The notes beneath the pieces are model-generated. The model did no database searches. It was not told where the DNA came from and worked only from the letters and a program-made list of their open reading frames with translations. Below are positions 32,958 through 44,196 of a stretch of DNA of 64,000 nucleotides, in pieces. Within the stretch, counting starts at the first letter, position 1. Every line of letters starts with the position of its first letter. Source of the DNA: Pseudisothecium myosuroides (lineage: Eukaryota > Streptophyta > Bryopsida > Hypnales > Lembophyllaceae); assembly GCA_951799445.1 (NCBI GenBank), contig OX637297.1, positions 15,748,001-15,812,000 of the forward strand, in the 5' to 3' direction. A program made the translations under genes and the position numbers.

Positions 32958-35080
32958 AACACAATGTCCATGCCCTAACATCCGCGCCGCAACAATATAA
33001 GTACTTGCCCAATGAAGGTTGGCGTCTATGCTTCTAAGTCAACTCCAAAATCTTGAACTTTACATTTGAATTTTAAATTGAAGCTTAGTACTTAGGCAAG
33101 ATGAAGACTTTGGACATCACCCACCACATTTATTTTGCTAGTTTTAACCCTTCTAAAATAAATAGAATTATATTTCTTATTAATTAAGATTTGTACATGG
33201 GCACTGGAAATAAAATTTGGGAAGTATGTTAACATCTACAAATGAAATGGACGTGATTCTTTGAACTACGACACATGGTGATAAAGAAAAGTCATGCAAT
33301 TTGAAGGCAACAAAAAAACAATTAAATATCTTACTTGATCCTGATAACTATGCTTTTGCAATTTAGAAAAATGAACCACAACCATGGATCCAAAAAATTT
33401 GAAAAAAATCATTGAATGGTGCAGCAGAGGTAAAGAATTTCCGCAGAGTTGCTACAAAAAATAACACAACTATGATGTGACCAACCTTCACCATTGTAGG
33501 GGCTTAGACTTCCTTGAAAGATGCATCCAAGTATATCAACACCTATGTGTCACTTTGTTTGTACATACAAACAAAGTTGGCATTGCATTCTTGCTTATGG
33601 TGTATGCGGAGGAGACTCCATCGTAAAGTGGATTAGTATTTGATAAAGAAAATTATAAATTCCATTATTAAGGTTCTAGAGAGCATTAATATACTCCAAC
33701 AATATAAATATGATATTAGAAGGCTAGGTAAGATGAAAAAGGATGTAGTCTTCATTGCAGATGCTTGTGTGGAGTGGTCTAAATAGTCAGACGTTAACCT
33801 AAAATTGGAATGTAGAAAATAAGAGAAGGACAAAAAACTCACAGCTCTATAAGACATTGAATTTGGTCAATTGGGGGAGGAAATAACAAAAGATGAAAGC
33901 ATTGAATGTGGTGACTTTTGGGTGGAAGAAATAGGAAATGATAGCCGTCATCCAATCCTCTAAATTTTACAGCCCAACACCTCGCAGAACTTGACAGCTA
34001 GGGCCCTACACTACAAAAGGATGTGGAGAAGAAGCTTTGTTGGATCCTCCTAAGTATGAAGACTAAAGAGTCATCACATTTGACGGATGAGGAAATCCAA
34101 ACTTCAAACCAAGGCTATGTGTTCTTGTTGAAAAGCATTGAAGACCTGGAGATTCAACTCTGTTATGAAAAGGAAAATCTCTTTCTTCATTGTCCAGCCT
34201 CTAAAGCTTGGCTGTTTTGTATTGTTTTTTTAAAAAAATGCAATGGTTCTTTCTATTTGTTAAAAAAAATAAAAAATAAAAAAGGAAAATCTCAATATGC
34301 AAATAGAAAACTTAAAGAGAGATTTTTGTATCAAAGAAGAAGCATATAAGACGCAGATTGAAGACCTCAAGCACCCACCGCCAGCCCATTAAAGACGACA
34401 TCACTAGAATGATGGGCTAATATAACTTAATAAGTTGACTAAGGTAGGAGGCTTAGAAATGGCACATATAAAGAGAAAAACAGAGCTGTAGGAGAAATTG
34501 GGTGCCGAATGATTTTGAAAATTTTATGATAGATGGAGAAGTGGGAAACAAATTAACCACAATTTAAAGTGAAATTTTTGGACTTCAAATGAATTAGTTA
34601 TGATTTTTCAAAGTGGAAGTGCGTAGGGCTCTATAAGTGCTCGTAGACTTCATCTGTACTGAATCAGGAAGTGCGCTTGAAAAGACCAGAGCAATCCCGA
34701 AACTAACGAATAGCTTCCTCTGTATGTTCATTACAATTCCGAAATGCGTCAGCACGATGCCTTAAATGGAACAATATAATTACATGCCCTGGCTCTTGCC
34801 TTATTGCCTCTTTTTCACTATTTTTTTGAATTCCCCATTTGTAATTGAAGTATTCATTTGTATTCAATAAACGACACAGTCTTTTACTCTGAAACCACTG
34901 CTATATGTGCTAAAATGGAACAGTCACACTCACTGCTTCCTGCCCCAAAATTTACCTTCCATTTTACAAAACAACCACACCATATCTGGACCTTTTGTAG
35001 GTGCCATTCTTAATGCCCCTTCCATTTTAGGACCTCCTACCTTAACCCCAAAATGATCCTAACGACAGAATGTGTCCTTG
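32958..35080. other. AT-rich intergenic stretch
   Basis: No gene is recognised. Short frames at 33633-33857 and 34023-34349 have no motif, and the latter includes a T-run/A-run low-complexity piece (34225-34290). Confidence 0.4.
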
Positions 35081-35084
35081 ATCA

Positions 35085-35700
35085 ATTTTTGAAGTTAAAT
35101 AAAACCTTACCAAATTATTATTTTTAGTAGTTTATATTTTGGAAGAATTCTTTTTGAAGTTTAGTTTTAGCTTCAAAAATCTGATTTTGAAAATGATTGA
35201 TTATGATTTTTCTATTCAAGATTTTGTGCACGGGTGTCCATTGCAATCTTGACTTTTGTAGTGTTGAGGACTCTTGGGAATGAGCCTCAAATACAGTAGA
35301 TCTTTGAGAAAAGAATCACACTAGAAATTCTTTTAAAAAAATTGTAGAGTAAATTTTGAGAAGTCGTAAATTGATTGGGGTTATGCATGTTAGACCCTTT
35401 AACCTCGTATTTTTTTGTGACCAAATTTTTAGATTTGACATGTGAAAAGAGGATTGAAAGACTTCAAATCACTTTCATAGTTTTAACACCCTCATGATCA
35501 AACATTATAACCTTTCAATCCGTAAGAGATATTGTGGTGTTTTCTTTTCTAATGTGATCTCTAACATGTCTAGTTTGATTTTATACGGTTACAATTCAAA
35601 AAGAATTGATACAACTTATCAAAATGTTAGCTTTTTGTTCAATTTAGAGCAAATTCCTAGAAGCTCAGGAAATTCCAGGGTCATTTTGGGGTTAACTTGA
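35085..35700 (+). repeat. Dispersed repeat, copy 1 (0.6 kb)
   Basis: This segment is homologous to 41636-42058 plus 42803-42990, in the same orientation. Shared words include AAGTTAAATAAA, TTTAGTTTTAGCTT, TTCAAGATTTTGT, AGATTTGACATGTGAAA-like text, GACTTCAAATCACTTTCA and ATGTT(A/G)GCTTTTTGTT. It lies about 1 kb upstream of the thiazole kinase gene. It has no coding capacity, and its superfamily is unknown. Confidence 0.8.
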
Positions 35701-36694
35701 TGCTCAGAGAAGTTGTGATTATGTTTTGCTTTCCATTGGAAGGTGGAATGTGTTGGGTCCAGATGTGGTATTTTTGACATTAATATTTTGGGGGCAAGGA
35801 AATACTGAAAATGCCGAAACGACTGCATAATAGGACTTGAAGAGCACGGTTTAGGTGACTCTTGGCCAATTAAAATGGAGGAGGTGCCCTAGTATTGTGC
35901 ATTTCATTTCATTTTATCAGGAGTGCTGCAAGCTCGACGCTGGCAGGTGCGGAATATTAGGACCCCTACCGTACTTGTTTCGAACGGTGTCGAAGTTGTT
36001 TGCATTGCTTGCTTTACGATGATTTGCTGGATCCGGTAGCGATGCCTTTGAGAGCTTTGGACGCCTGAGGTCGTCAGTAAATGTATTGGTTTTATCGTAA
36101 CTTTAGTTTTAAGTGGCGTGGATACAGTCTTTGTCTGCGACGGATTATATTGAGAGTAGTTCGACTAATTGGCGTAAGGTGTGATTTTGGGGTTATAACG
36201 AGCGGTTTAGACTTCTTGGATGGATTTGTGAAGTCTTTACTAGGCCGGACATCAGTTTTCATTTAGAGACCGATTATCTGTGGTGTACATATAGATTTGA
36301 TTACAATTGTCGATGCTTTGCTTGTTGGCCAAGGTGAGGGTTTTAATACTATTCTATTTCTATCGATGTAAGTGCTTTTGTAATTTAATACAAAGAAGCC
36401 TATCCCTTGGTGAATACAAGAATATTGGTACTGGGCATCAGTAGGGGAGTTTGCTGTAACCTTCAGCTTCCAACTGCTGGTAGTGTGAAGCTTCATCTGC
36501 TCTAGCATCTTCTTGAGAGCGGAATACGTGGAATGTATCGACGAAAGAAATTATCAATTTTGTCATCGTCATATTCTCAGTTTTCTCGCTGAATTAATGC
36601 CACGCAACGTTGGCTTGCGATTTTTTCACTTAATTTCTTTCATGCGCAGCAGTGCCTGGAAAATCTGCCATCATTGTGAAGGGCGAAGACTGAG
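35701..36694. promoter_or_regulatory. Upstream region of the thiazole kinase gene
   Basis: About 1 kb without a convincing exon, higher in G+C than what precedes it (from about 35920). It should hold promoter and 5' leader, possibly with a leader intron. No obvious TATA box stands near the ATG, and no thiamine riboswitch was recognised. Confidence 0.35.
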
Positions 36695-38292
36695 ATGACG
36701 AGCTTCCGGGAGTTTCGAGGAGGAGAGGCATGGGGAAACGAGGCTTGGAAGGCTATGTCTCGAGTCAGAGAATCACAACCTTTAGTCCAGTGCATCACTA
36801 ACTTCGTGAGCATGGATATTATGGCTAATACTCTTTTAGCTGCTGGTGCCTCGCCAGCTATGGTGCACGCAGTTGAAGAAATCACAGAGTTTACTGCTCT
36901 ATCAAATGCCCTCTGTATCAACATTGGGACATTGTCTCCTAATTGGATTTTCTCCATGAAGGTGAGAATCTTTTGTCGCTTTACTGTACACGACTAGCTA
37001 TAGTCGTTCTCACTAGGTTTCTGGTGTACTTATTTGATGCTTGGAGTTTGAATCACGTACGAGCAGGTCCAGATTTCTCTGTCACGCTGTGAGTTTTCAG
37101 ACTGCGATGCATCAAGCAAAGTATTACGCATTTGTACATGGCTTAGTCTTTGACGCCATCATTCTGGGAAAACCAGCCGAGAACGGGGTTTACTTTAGCT
37201 CTGCTCAGATGATATTTGTATGGCCCATGTACTGGAACTAAATTAGAACAGTGTTGTTGTGTTGTGTTAGAACTCTTAGAGTTTCACATTTTGTTTGTTG
37301 GGAGTTGGTGTATTGTTTATGAATTATTGATGCCTTTCTTCCTTAAGGTGTCTGGTTAAAAATGCAACCAGCGAGAACGTATCCTACTGAGTGAGTAGGG
37401 TTTGACGGTGAAGGAAGATCAGGACAAGTTTATTTTTTGAAGTGCCGCTCTCCTGTTAGTTAGACTGCTGGATATTTCTTAGTGTCTTTTTTTCTACGTG
37501 AATCTAAATCTGTGGTGGCAATGTTCTTCAAAGGTTGCAGCTACACGTGCAAATGAGCTCCTAAAACCTTGGGTTTTGGATCCAGTAGGGGTAGGAGCAA
37601 CACTTTTCCGCACACAAAAGTGCATTGAACTTATCCAATTGAAGCCAACTGTCATTCGTGGAAACGCATCTGAAATCATGGCTGTTGTTGGGGCTTCTAC
37701 TGGTTCAACCAAGGTGTGATATTCCCAAGAATTTCCTTTTCATCTACACGTATATTTAACATCTTCTTCAGGCTGTAGGCTATGGCTTTGAGTCTTGAAT
37801 ATTTCACTCAGATTTTCTTTCTGCAGTTTGGCTTGTTCTACGTACATTGTCGCAGTAAAGCAGTATTGTTTTAGGTGAATTTTATTGTCATGTTTGATCC
37901 AGGGTGTGGATAGTACTCAGGCCTCGACCGATGCACTGGAAGCAGCAAAGGAGCTTGCTCGATTGGCGCATTGTGTTGTAGTAGTCTCAGGGGCAGTGGA
38001 CCTTGTGACCGATGGCAAGCGAGTCCTCGGTGTGAGTAATGGCGTTGCTTTGTTGCAACGAATCACTGCGACCGGATGTGCTGTAACCTCCCTCATAGCT
38101 GCTTTTCTGTCTGCTGACCCTGGTCGTCCTCTAGAAGCGGCGGCATTTGCATTAGCTTTATTTGGCATTGCTGCAGAAATAGGCAACGAGAGAGCGGATG
38201 GACCTGCCTCTCTTCGAGTGAACATGCTGGACGCATTGCACTCATTAGATGAAGCATCAGTTACGTCTCGTATAAGAATAGCTCAAATATGA
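36695..38292 (+). CDS. Hydroxyethylthiazole kinase (thiamine salvage), three exons, 278 aa
   Basis: Exons are 36695-36961, 37534-37713 and 37903-38292. All introns are GT-AG (AAG|GTGAGA, CAAAG|GTTGC, AAG|GTGTGA, TCCAG|GGTG) and phase 0, totalling 278 residues, the usual length. Motifs in order are [14 protein letters not shown] and [16 protein letters not shown] at the N-terminus, and [26 protein letters not shown] and [11 protein letters not shown] follow, then [18 protein letters not shown] and [15 protein letters not shown] (the anion-hole GTGC-type motif with catalytic Cys), and [15 protein letters not shown]. The enzyme (ThiM/TenI-pathway partner, EC 2.7.1.50) phosphorylates 5-(2-hydroxyethyl)-4-methylthiazole with ATP for reuse in thiamine synthesis. 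It is intact. No transit peptide is apparent in the short N-terminus, suggesting a cytosolic location. The ATG is the first after an in-frame TGA. Confidence 0.95.
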
Positions 38293-40080
38293 AAAGCAGG
38301 TCGTCTTCAACCATTTTTGGGGAGTAATAATTTGCGGGTTGGCTCCTGTTTTCACTTCCACCTCTGTTTGAATGTAGTCTGGATTCTTTTCCGTTTGTTT
38401 TAGTAACCTCTTTAATGTCCCAGCCTAGGCACCCAAAATGCATTTGATTATATGAACTTTTGTAACATTGTGACAGTATCATACCCTAGAGGTTGAACTC
38501 AAGTGTAGCTCTCAAAGTATCCATGTTTTGTGTATAGTTGAACTGGAAAAATTTGCTGTAATAAGTTTAGTATGTGCTCAAAATTTCCAGTTTTGAAAAT
38601 TTCCAGAAATTCAATAAATTATTGTGAATTAACCCTAGAACGACCAGTCTCATTGCAGTTCTGGACAGTCCAGAAAGTACATACATTATGTGGAACCATG
38701 CTGGAGAACTACTGCAAAGGATTGTTGAAGTAACCGTAGGATCTTGAGTGTAAGCGTCGGAAGAATAAGAATCTGCAATCAAATTTAGGAATATATGTAG
38801 TTGGCGGCAAGATCATGAGGTTTGACCGCATGAAAACGACCGTTGACCTCAACGGGCAGGTTTGTAGTCTGCGACAGATTCATGTCGAAAATAGCAGGCA
38901 GAGGCTTGCAAAAATTCCAGAAGAATTGCTATAGACAGCGTCATGAGTAGAATGGGTGCATGCATGATTCATTGAGGTTCAGAGCAAGTTTGTGACAATG
39001 TGGACTTTGCAATGCACATGTCTTTCAAAACGAAGGAAGAAATATAGATTTCACACCAACCTGCCCGCATCCCACTCCTATCTGACTGGGAATATAGTAG
39101 CATCGGAGGTCCTTGACCGTGCGGACAATCGAGGTGCCAAAAACATTAGAGTACTCTTCACACGTTGGCACTGTGACGTCTGCAACGTAATGCACAACAT
39201 TATGTGGCACACTGGAGTTTGTAGATTCCAAAAGCTACGGAGGCCCCATTACCTTTCCGTAGTATGAGAATGAAATTGGGGCAACGCTTGTTGACATTGG
39301 CACTCTGCTCCTCGGCTGTCGATGCTTCACTACTACCTAGGGAATGGTGTACGTTTGCTTTGTCATTTCTAAATCTGTGGGCCTCATTTTCATAATGAAT
39401 AGGGAAGGCAAAAGAAATAACCTCATGCGTATTGGATCAATGCAAAATTTTGCCCAACTAAAGGAATATTCAGTACTTTCTTTATGTGGGCACATATAAA
39501 TTTTCACCATATCAATACATGTTCCACTGCACTGATTTTTCACTTGCACCTCTTCTTACTAAAACAGTCGCTGAGAGCACAGAGGAACGCGAAACTTATA
39601 TTACTACTTTCCATAAATTGGATGAATGAAAATTTTGATTCCTCCATCGACTAGTCGTCAGCAACTGTCCAACTCTGCTCGTTGTCCATTTTTTGGACTT
39701 CGGAGCGCTTAGGGGTTAAAGCTCCGTCAATTGGAGTCCAAATAATACACTATCGTGTTCTTTTAAATTTGTATTATATATTTTAAAAATGAATTTTTTA
39801 AAATAAAATAAAATTTATTACTTTTGTTTGTTATAAGAATATATGATGATTCTAATTGATAAAATTTCGTTTAAATATTTCCTTTATACATCAAGATGAG
39901 TTGTAAGAATTTGATTTATCAATCAATTTTTTTGACAAAATAAACATTTACGGGAGAGTTATTATTTTGTATACAAAAAAATTCAAAATTTTATCAATCA
40001 ATTGTATGATAACTTTTTGATTGTAGTAATTTGACTCTAGGATCATTGATAAAGGTGTTTGATTACAAAAAATTGAATCC
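38293..40080. other. Downstream non-coding stretch
   Basis: This holds the 3' region of the kinase gene, then unassigned sequence. The frames at 38992-39267 and 39337-39549 carry no recognisable motif. From about 39740 the base composition becomes very AT-rich and stays so to about 43500. Confidence 0.4.
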
Positions 40081-40085
40081 CTTAA

Positions 40086-40815
40086 GGATGAGTGCAAGAA
40101 ACACTTGCCAATTTCATAATATTTTACAATACTCATGCCTTTTTTCTGGAGTACTTTAAAATTAGAAAAACAATTTTTAAACAATTTTAAAAATATGGCC
40201 AATGTATACATCTATAAGATGAAGGTAACCACCGAAAGAAAATCATAGAAAATTTTTCTAAGTAGAAGAACTAGAAAAGTGCCAAATCTCAAGAAAACAC
40301 ATATTTTGATGTTTTAATTAGTAGAAAATAGGAAAAAAATTAACCAAAAAATATAAAAATTGGCCATTTGTAACAACTTCATGGATATGGTTACACACCA
40401 AAAAAATCACTAGAATCATTTTTTATATGTTCTAGATAGCAAGGAGAAAAATCCGCACTTTGTGGACTTCCAGACGGCATATAATTTACTATTTAAAAAA
40501 ATCCCTTAAACAATAGCTAGAAGTATACTAGAAGACCATTTGTTCTAAATTTTAGCTCCAAATTTGTTTCTTTGGGTATTACTTTGTTCAAAAAAATCCA
40601 AAATTGGCAAGTGTGACATGAAATTGGGGGCTATTTTTGGATAATAAAACATTTTTTTTTAAATTCAAAAAAATTAGACAAGACAAATAATAGTCATGAG
40701 TACTTTGCATGTGAATTTTGATTCATTTGGATCCAGAATGCAAAAGTTATGGCCATAAAAAAAATCAGCATGTAAAATGTGATGTAAAATAGTACAAGTG
40801 TTTCTTGCAATCACG
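40086..40815. mobile_element. MITE-like element 1, 730 bp (TGCAAGAAACACTTG termini)
   Basis: The ends GGATGAGTGCAAGAAACACTTG and CAAGTGTTTCTTGCAATCACG are inverted repeats sharing TGCAAGAAACACTTG exactly. The flanks are CTTAA on both sides (40081-40085 and 40816-40820). No ORF is present. A related element of almost the same size lies at 42059. The superfamily is uncertain. Confidence 0.75.
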
Positions 40816-41635
40816 CTTAATCCCAAACTGTTGTTGTGGACCAGAATGGTCCGATGGATGACAACAAATATTCTTGTGTAAGATAAAAGTGCAATTGTTC
40901 ATCCTTGAAATTATGTGCAAAATGGAGAGATCTTGCATAGTAGTTTGACCTTTAATGAGTATTTTGGGGTTTTCTAAAGTAGATGATTCACACTATATCA
41001 AAAAGGATGATTTCCACAGTGACCAACTCATCCTTATATAAAATTAAGGACCAAGGGATAGTTCAAAGTTTTAAAATTGTGAAGATGTATTATACATTGC
41101 AACTTAGAATAATAATTTAATGATGACTTTTAAACAATAGTTGTAAAAGATGATCAATGGATCATATCCACATGGTTAGATCAACTAAGTTACAAACCAA
41201 TAATTTTCAATAAAATTAGAAGGCAAAAATTAAAAATTCCTTCTAAAATTTATTTTAGATTGAATATTTGTGATTTTTAGAACACTTTATTTCCTTGAGT
41301 TTAAAATAATAAATTCTAATTATAGTGTTTTTTTAAGATTTTTATTTTTATTATTTATTCAAGTTGTTTTTGAAGGGTTATCTTTTGAACCAAAAACGTT
41401 ATTTTTTAGTCCAAACTTACCACTTTCTTTTGAATAATAGAATATTTACAAAGCACACTCTTCAAAATCTATATTGTACAAATATTAAAGAACTAATATA
41501 AGAATCTTCAAAATAATTGATTGATGACAAAGCACATTTTTATGTGCTTGAGATGTGTTTGCATTCATTTCTTGCTCAAAATATGAATGTCTAGTCTTTA
41601 ACTTCTAAATGTCCAAGGCCCCAAATTCTAGTATC
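40816..41635. other. AT-rich spacer
   Basis: No gene or clear repeat seen. Confidence 0.4.
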
Positions 41636-42990
41636 AACTAAAGTTTAAAGTTAAATAAACCCTTATCAAATTACTACTCTTAGTAGTTTTAATTTTTGAA
41701 AAATTATTTTTGAAATCTAGTTTTAGCTTTAAAAATTTGATTTTGAAAAGGAATTGTTGTGATTTTCCTATTCAAGATTTTGTAAAAGGAAATTCATTAC
41801 AAATTGTGATTTTCTAATGTTGAAGCCTCTAAAAAATGAGCTACAAATATACTAGATCTTAGAAAAAAATCACATTAGAGTTCATTTAAAAAAAATCATA
41901 GAGTAGATTTTGAGAAGCTACAAATTGATCGAATTTTTGCATATTTATGCCCTTTAACTTTATATTTTTTTGGCAACCATTTTTTTTGGATTTGACATGT
42001 GAAATGAAGATTGAAAGACTTCAAATCACTTTCACAATTTTAACATCCTCATGATCAAGGTCATTGCAAGAAACAGTGGTACTGGGTTTCTGTCACAACA
42101 AGAAAGTTGTAGCTTCCACTTGCAATAATTTCTGCAGCATGACTAGCATGAATTTGAAATTTTTTATTGAAAATGTCTGTCTTGAGTGTCATCATATCTT
42201 ATATTTTTCAAAAAAATTCAAAAATCATTTTATATAAATAATTCATTTAAACTAATATGTCACATTTTGAGTTTTAGGGTTTTTTACTACGTAAGGATTC
42301 CCCAAATTTAATGATTTGGAGCTGAAATTTCTATGGTCTATTTCCATATTAGGAAGTCATGTTTCAACCAAGGGGCATTAAAAAGTAATTTTTTTTACGT
42401 CCTCCACGTCTACGGAAAGAGAGCTCCCTTGCGCGCACATTTCTGAACAATGAAGATGGTTTCAAGATAATTTTTTTGGTGAAATCTCTTCCTCATGAAG
42501 TCTTATCAACTGTTCTATTTTAAGTTTTTTTGAAAATTATTTTTTCTTTTTTTTACAAATTAAAACATCAAAGTATGTATTTTTTTCAAAATTTCAGTTT
42601 TTTTCTTTTGTGAATAACTTTTGACTCAGATTTTATTAGATCTGAAATTTTGGTTACATGCTATTTGTATTATAATACTAATAATATTTATTTTATTTTA
42701 TTCTTAAAAATTCATATGCAAAAGCTCATGAGTACTAGAGTACTACTCAAAAACAGCCAAAGTAGAACAAAAACTGTCAGTGTTTCTTGCAACGACCCTC
42801 AAAGATTATAATCTTTCAATCTATAAGTGATATTCTAGTATTTTTTTGTTCTATATGATCTCTAATATTTTTAGTTTGAAATTGTACGGTTATACTTTTA
42901 AAAAATTGATAAAACACATCAAAATGTTGGCTTTTTGTTTAATTTAAAGCAAATTCCAAGGAGCTCAAAAAAGGAGTTGAACATTTAGGA
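41636..42990 (+). repeat. Dispersed repeat, copy 2, interrupted by MITE-like element 2
   Basis: This is homologous to 35085-35700. The copy reads continuously from about 41636 to 42058 and resumes at 42803. Between the halves lies the inserted MITE-like element, and copy 1 shows the empty site (ATGATCAAACATTATAAC). Confidence 0.8.
42059..42797. mobile_element. MITE-like element 2, 739 bp (GGTC(A/G)TTGCAAGAAACA termini)
   Basis: The terminal inverted repeats GGTCATTGCAAGAAACA and its mate (GGTCGTTGCAAGAAACA on the other strand) match at 16 of 17 bases. TCAA lies on both sides (42055-42058 and 42799-42802, with one extra C at the right junction). The empty site is visible in the paralogous copy at 35085-35700, confirming insertion. 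It belongs to the same family as the element at 40086. Confidence 0.8.
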
Positions 42991-43537
42991 GCTAAGGGAT
43001 TAAATTTTATCCAAATAATTTTAGACACTATTCTTCATTAGTCTTTGTATTATGAGAATAAACTTCAATTAATTAATTTAATCACACAAATTTATTCAAT
43101 TAGTGCAAGAGTTAGAAAATTGCAAGTCTTTGTACTAATTTGAATAATTTTGGATGAATGTAATTTAGTTTGTGCAAATTGTTTTGATGAAATTTGGATG
43201 AAAGGAAATAAAATGGATGAAGGTTGAAAAAAAATTACAAAAAGTGAGATAAAATAAATGGGTGATTGTACAGGGTTGCTAGCGTGTGAGTCTATGAGCC
43301 GATGAGCCTGTGAACAAGGAAACTTTTTTAGAAAAAAATGGATGATGGACCTATAACTGTGGGTGTAGGTAATTTTCATTTTTTAGAAATTTGAGTTCCC
43401 TTTTCCAAAATTTTAGTCACCTACAACCATTTTTTAAAAACCTTCTAATTGCAACAACTAATTAGACATCACAAGAATTCAATGTCCAAAAATTTGTGCC
43501 AAAAAACCCATCTTTGGACGTTTTAATTTTTTATAAA
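42991..43537. other. AT-rich spacer with one orphan transposon end
   Basis: No gene is seen. At 43268-43320, ACAGGGTTGCTAGCGTGTGAG resembles the inner part of the terminal repeat of the insertion at 54600-54850 (GGTGCTAGTACGTGAG). No second end was found here. The minus-strand frame at 43092-43379 has no motif. Confidence 0.4.
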
Positions 43538-44196
43538 TGTGGGAGCACAAAATGTAAGGATAAAGTTAGTTAGTTAGAAATATGAAAAAAAGAGTGAGAA
43601 CTGGTAAAATTTTTGGCTTTTTATAAGGCTTAAATACGAGTTTTATCAAAATTAAGATATATCTGTGTTGGAACATCTCTAAACAGATAATATGGTTAAG
43701 AAAGAGAATTAGAGTTTCCCGATTAAATCAGGAAACCGGAACCGGATCCGGGACAGGGTATCAATCCGGAAGTTACCCAAGTACCGGGCCGGGCGTGAAC
43801 ATATGCAGGAGGATACCGGAGAGCCAACAGGAAGCCGTTAGGGCAATCCTGAGATCCAACGGCTCTACCGGAAGTTAGGGAGAGCCGTTTAAACGGTCAC
43901 AGTCTTCCGGGATTGCGGCGGAAACGGTAACCCTAAAACGGCTGGAAACGGATAGTTTGGGAGAAACCCAGGAAGAGGAAAACTTCCGTCTTCATTTTTC
44001 ATTCTGAATTGAGGAAACATCCTTGGAGTTCTCAGAGCGGTGGTTTGCAGATCAGATCGTGAAGACGGAGGGTTCCTAGTTTCTGGATCCGAATAGCCTA
44101 GTACCGGAGTTTGTGAGAAAGGATCTGTAGTTTCCTGTATTGGAGGGCTTGTGTGAGAATTGTGCATGGCAGGGTAAGGAGAAACATTTGAGTGCA

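Noticed and set aside
34011..35264. A CACTA element between CACTACAAAAGG and CTTTTGTAGTG
   Set aside because: The flanking triplets (CTA and TTG) do not match. The right end lies inside a dispersed repeat that continues past it, and the ends share only about 11 bases.
37041..37241. An extra exon or gene in the first intron of the thiazole kinase
   Set aside because: The kinase reads continuously from 36961 to 37534 by family motifs ([11 protein letters not shown] then [16 protein letters not shown]). The open frame between has no family similarity.
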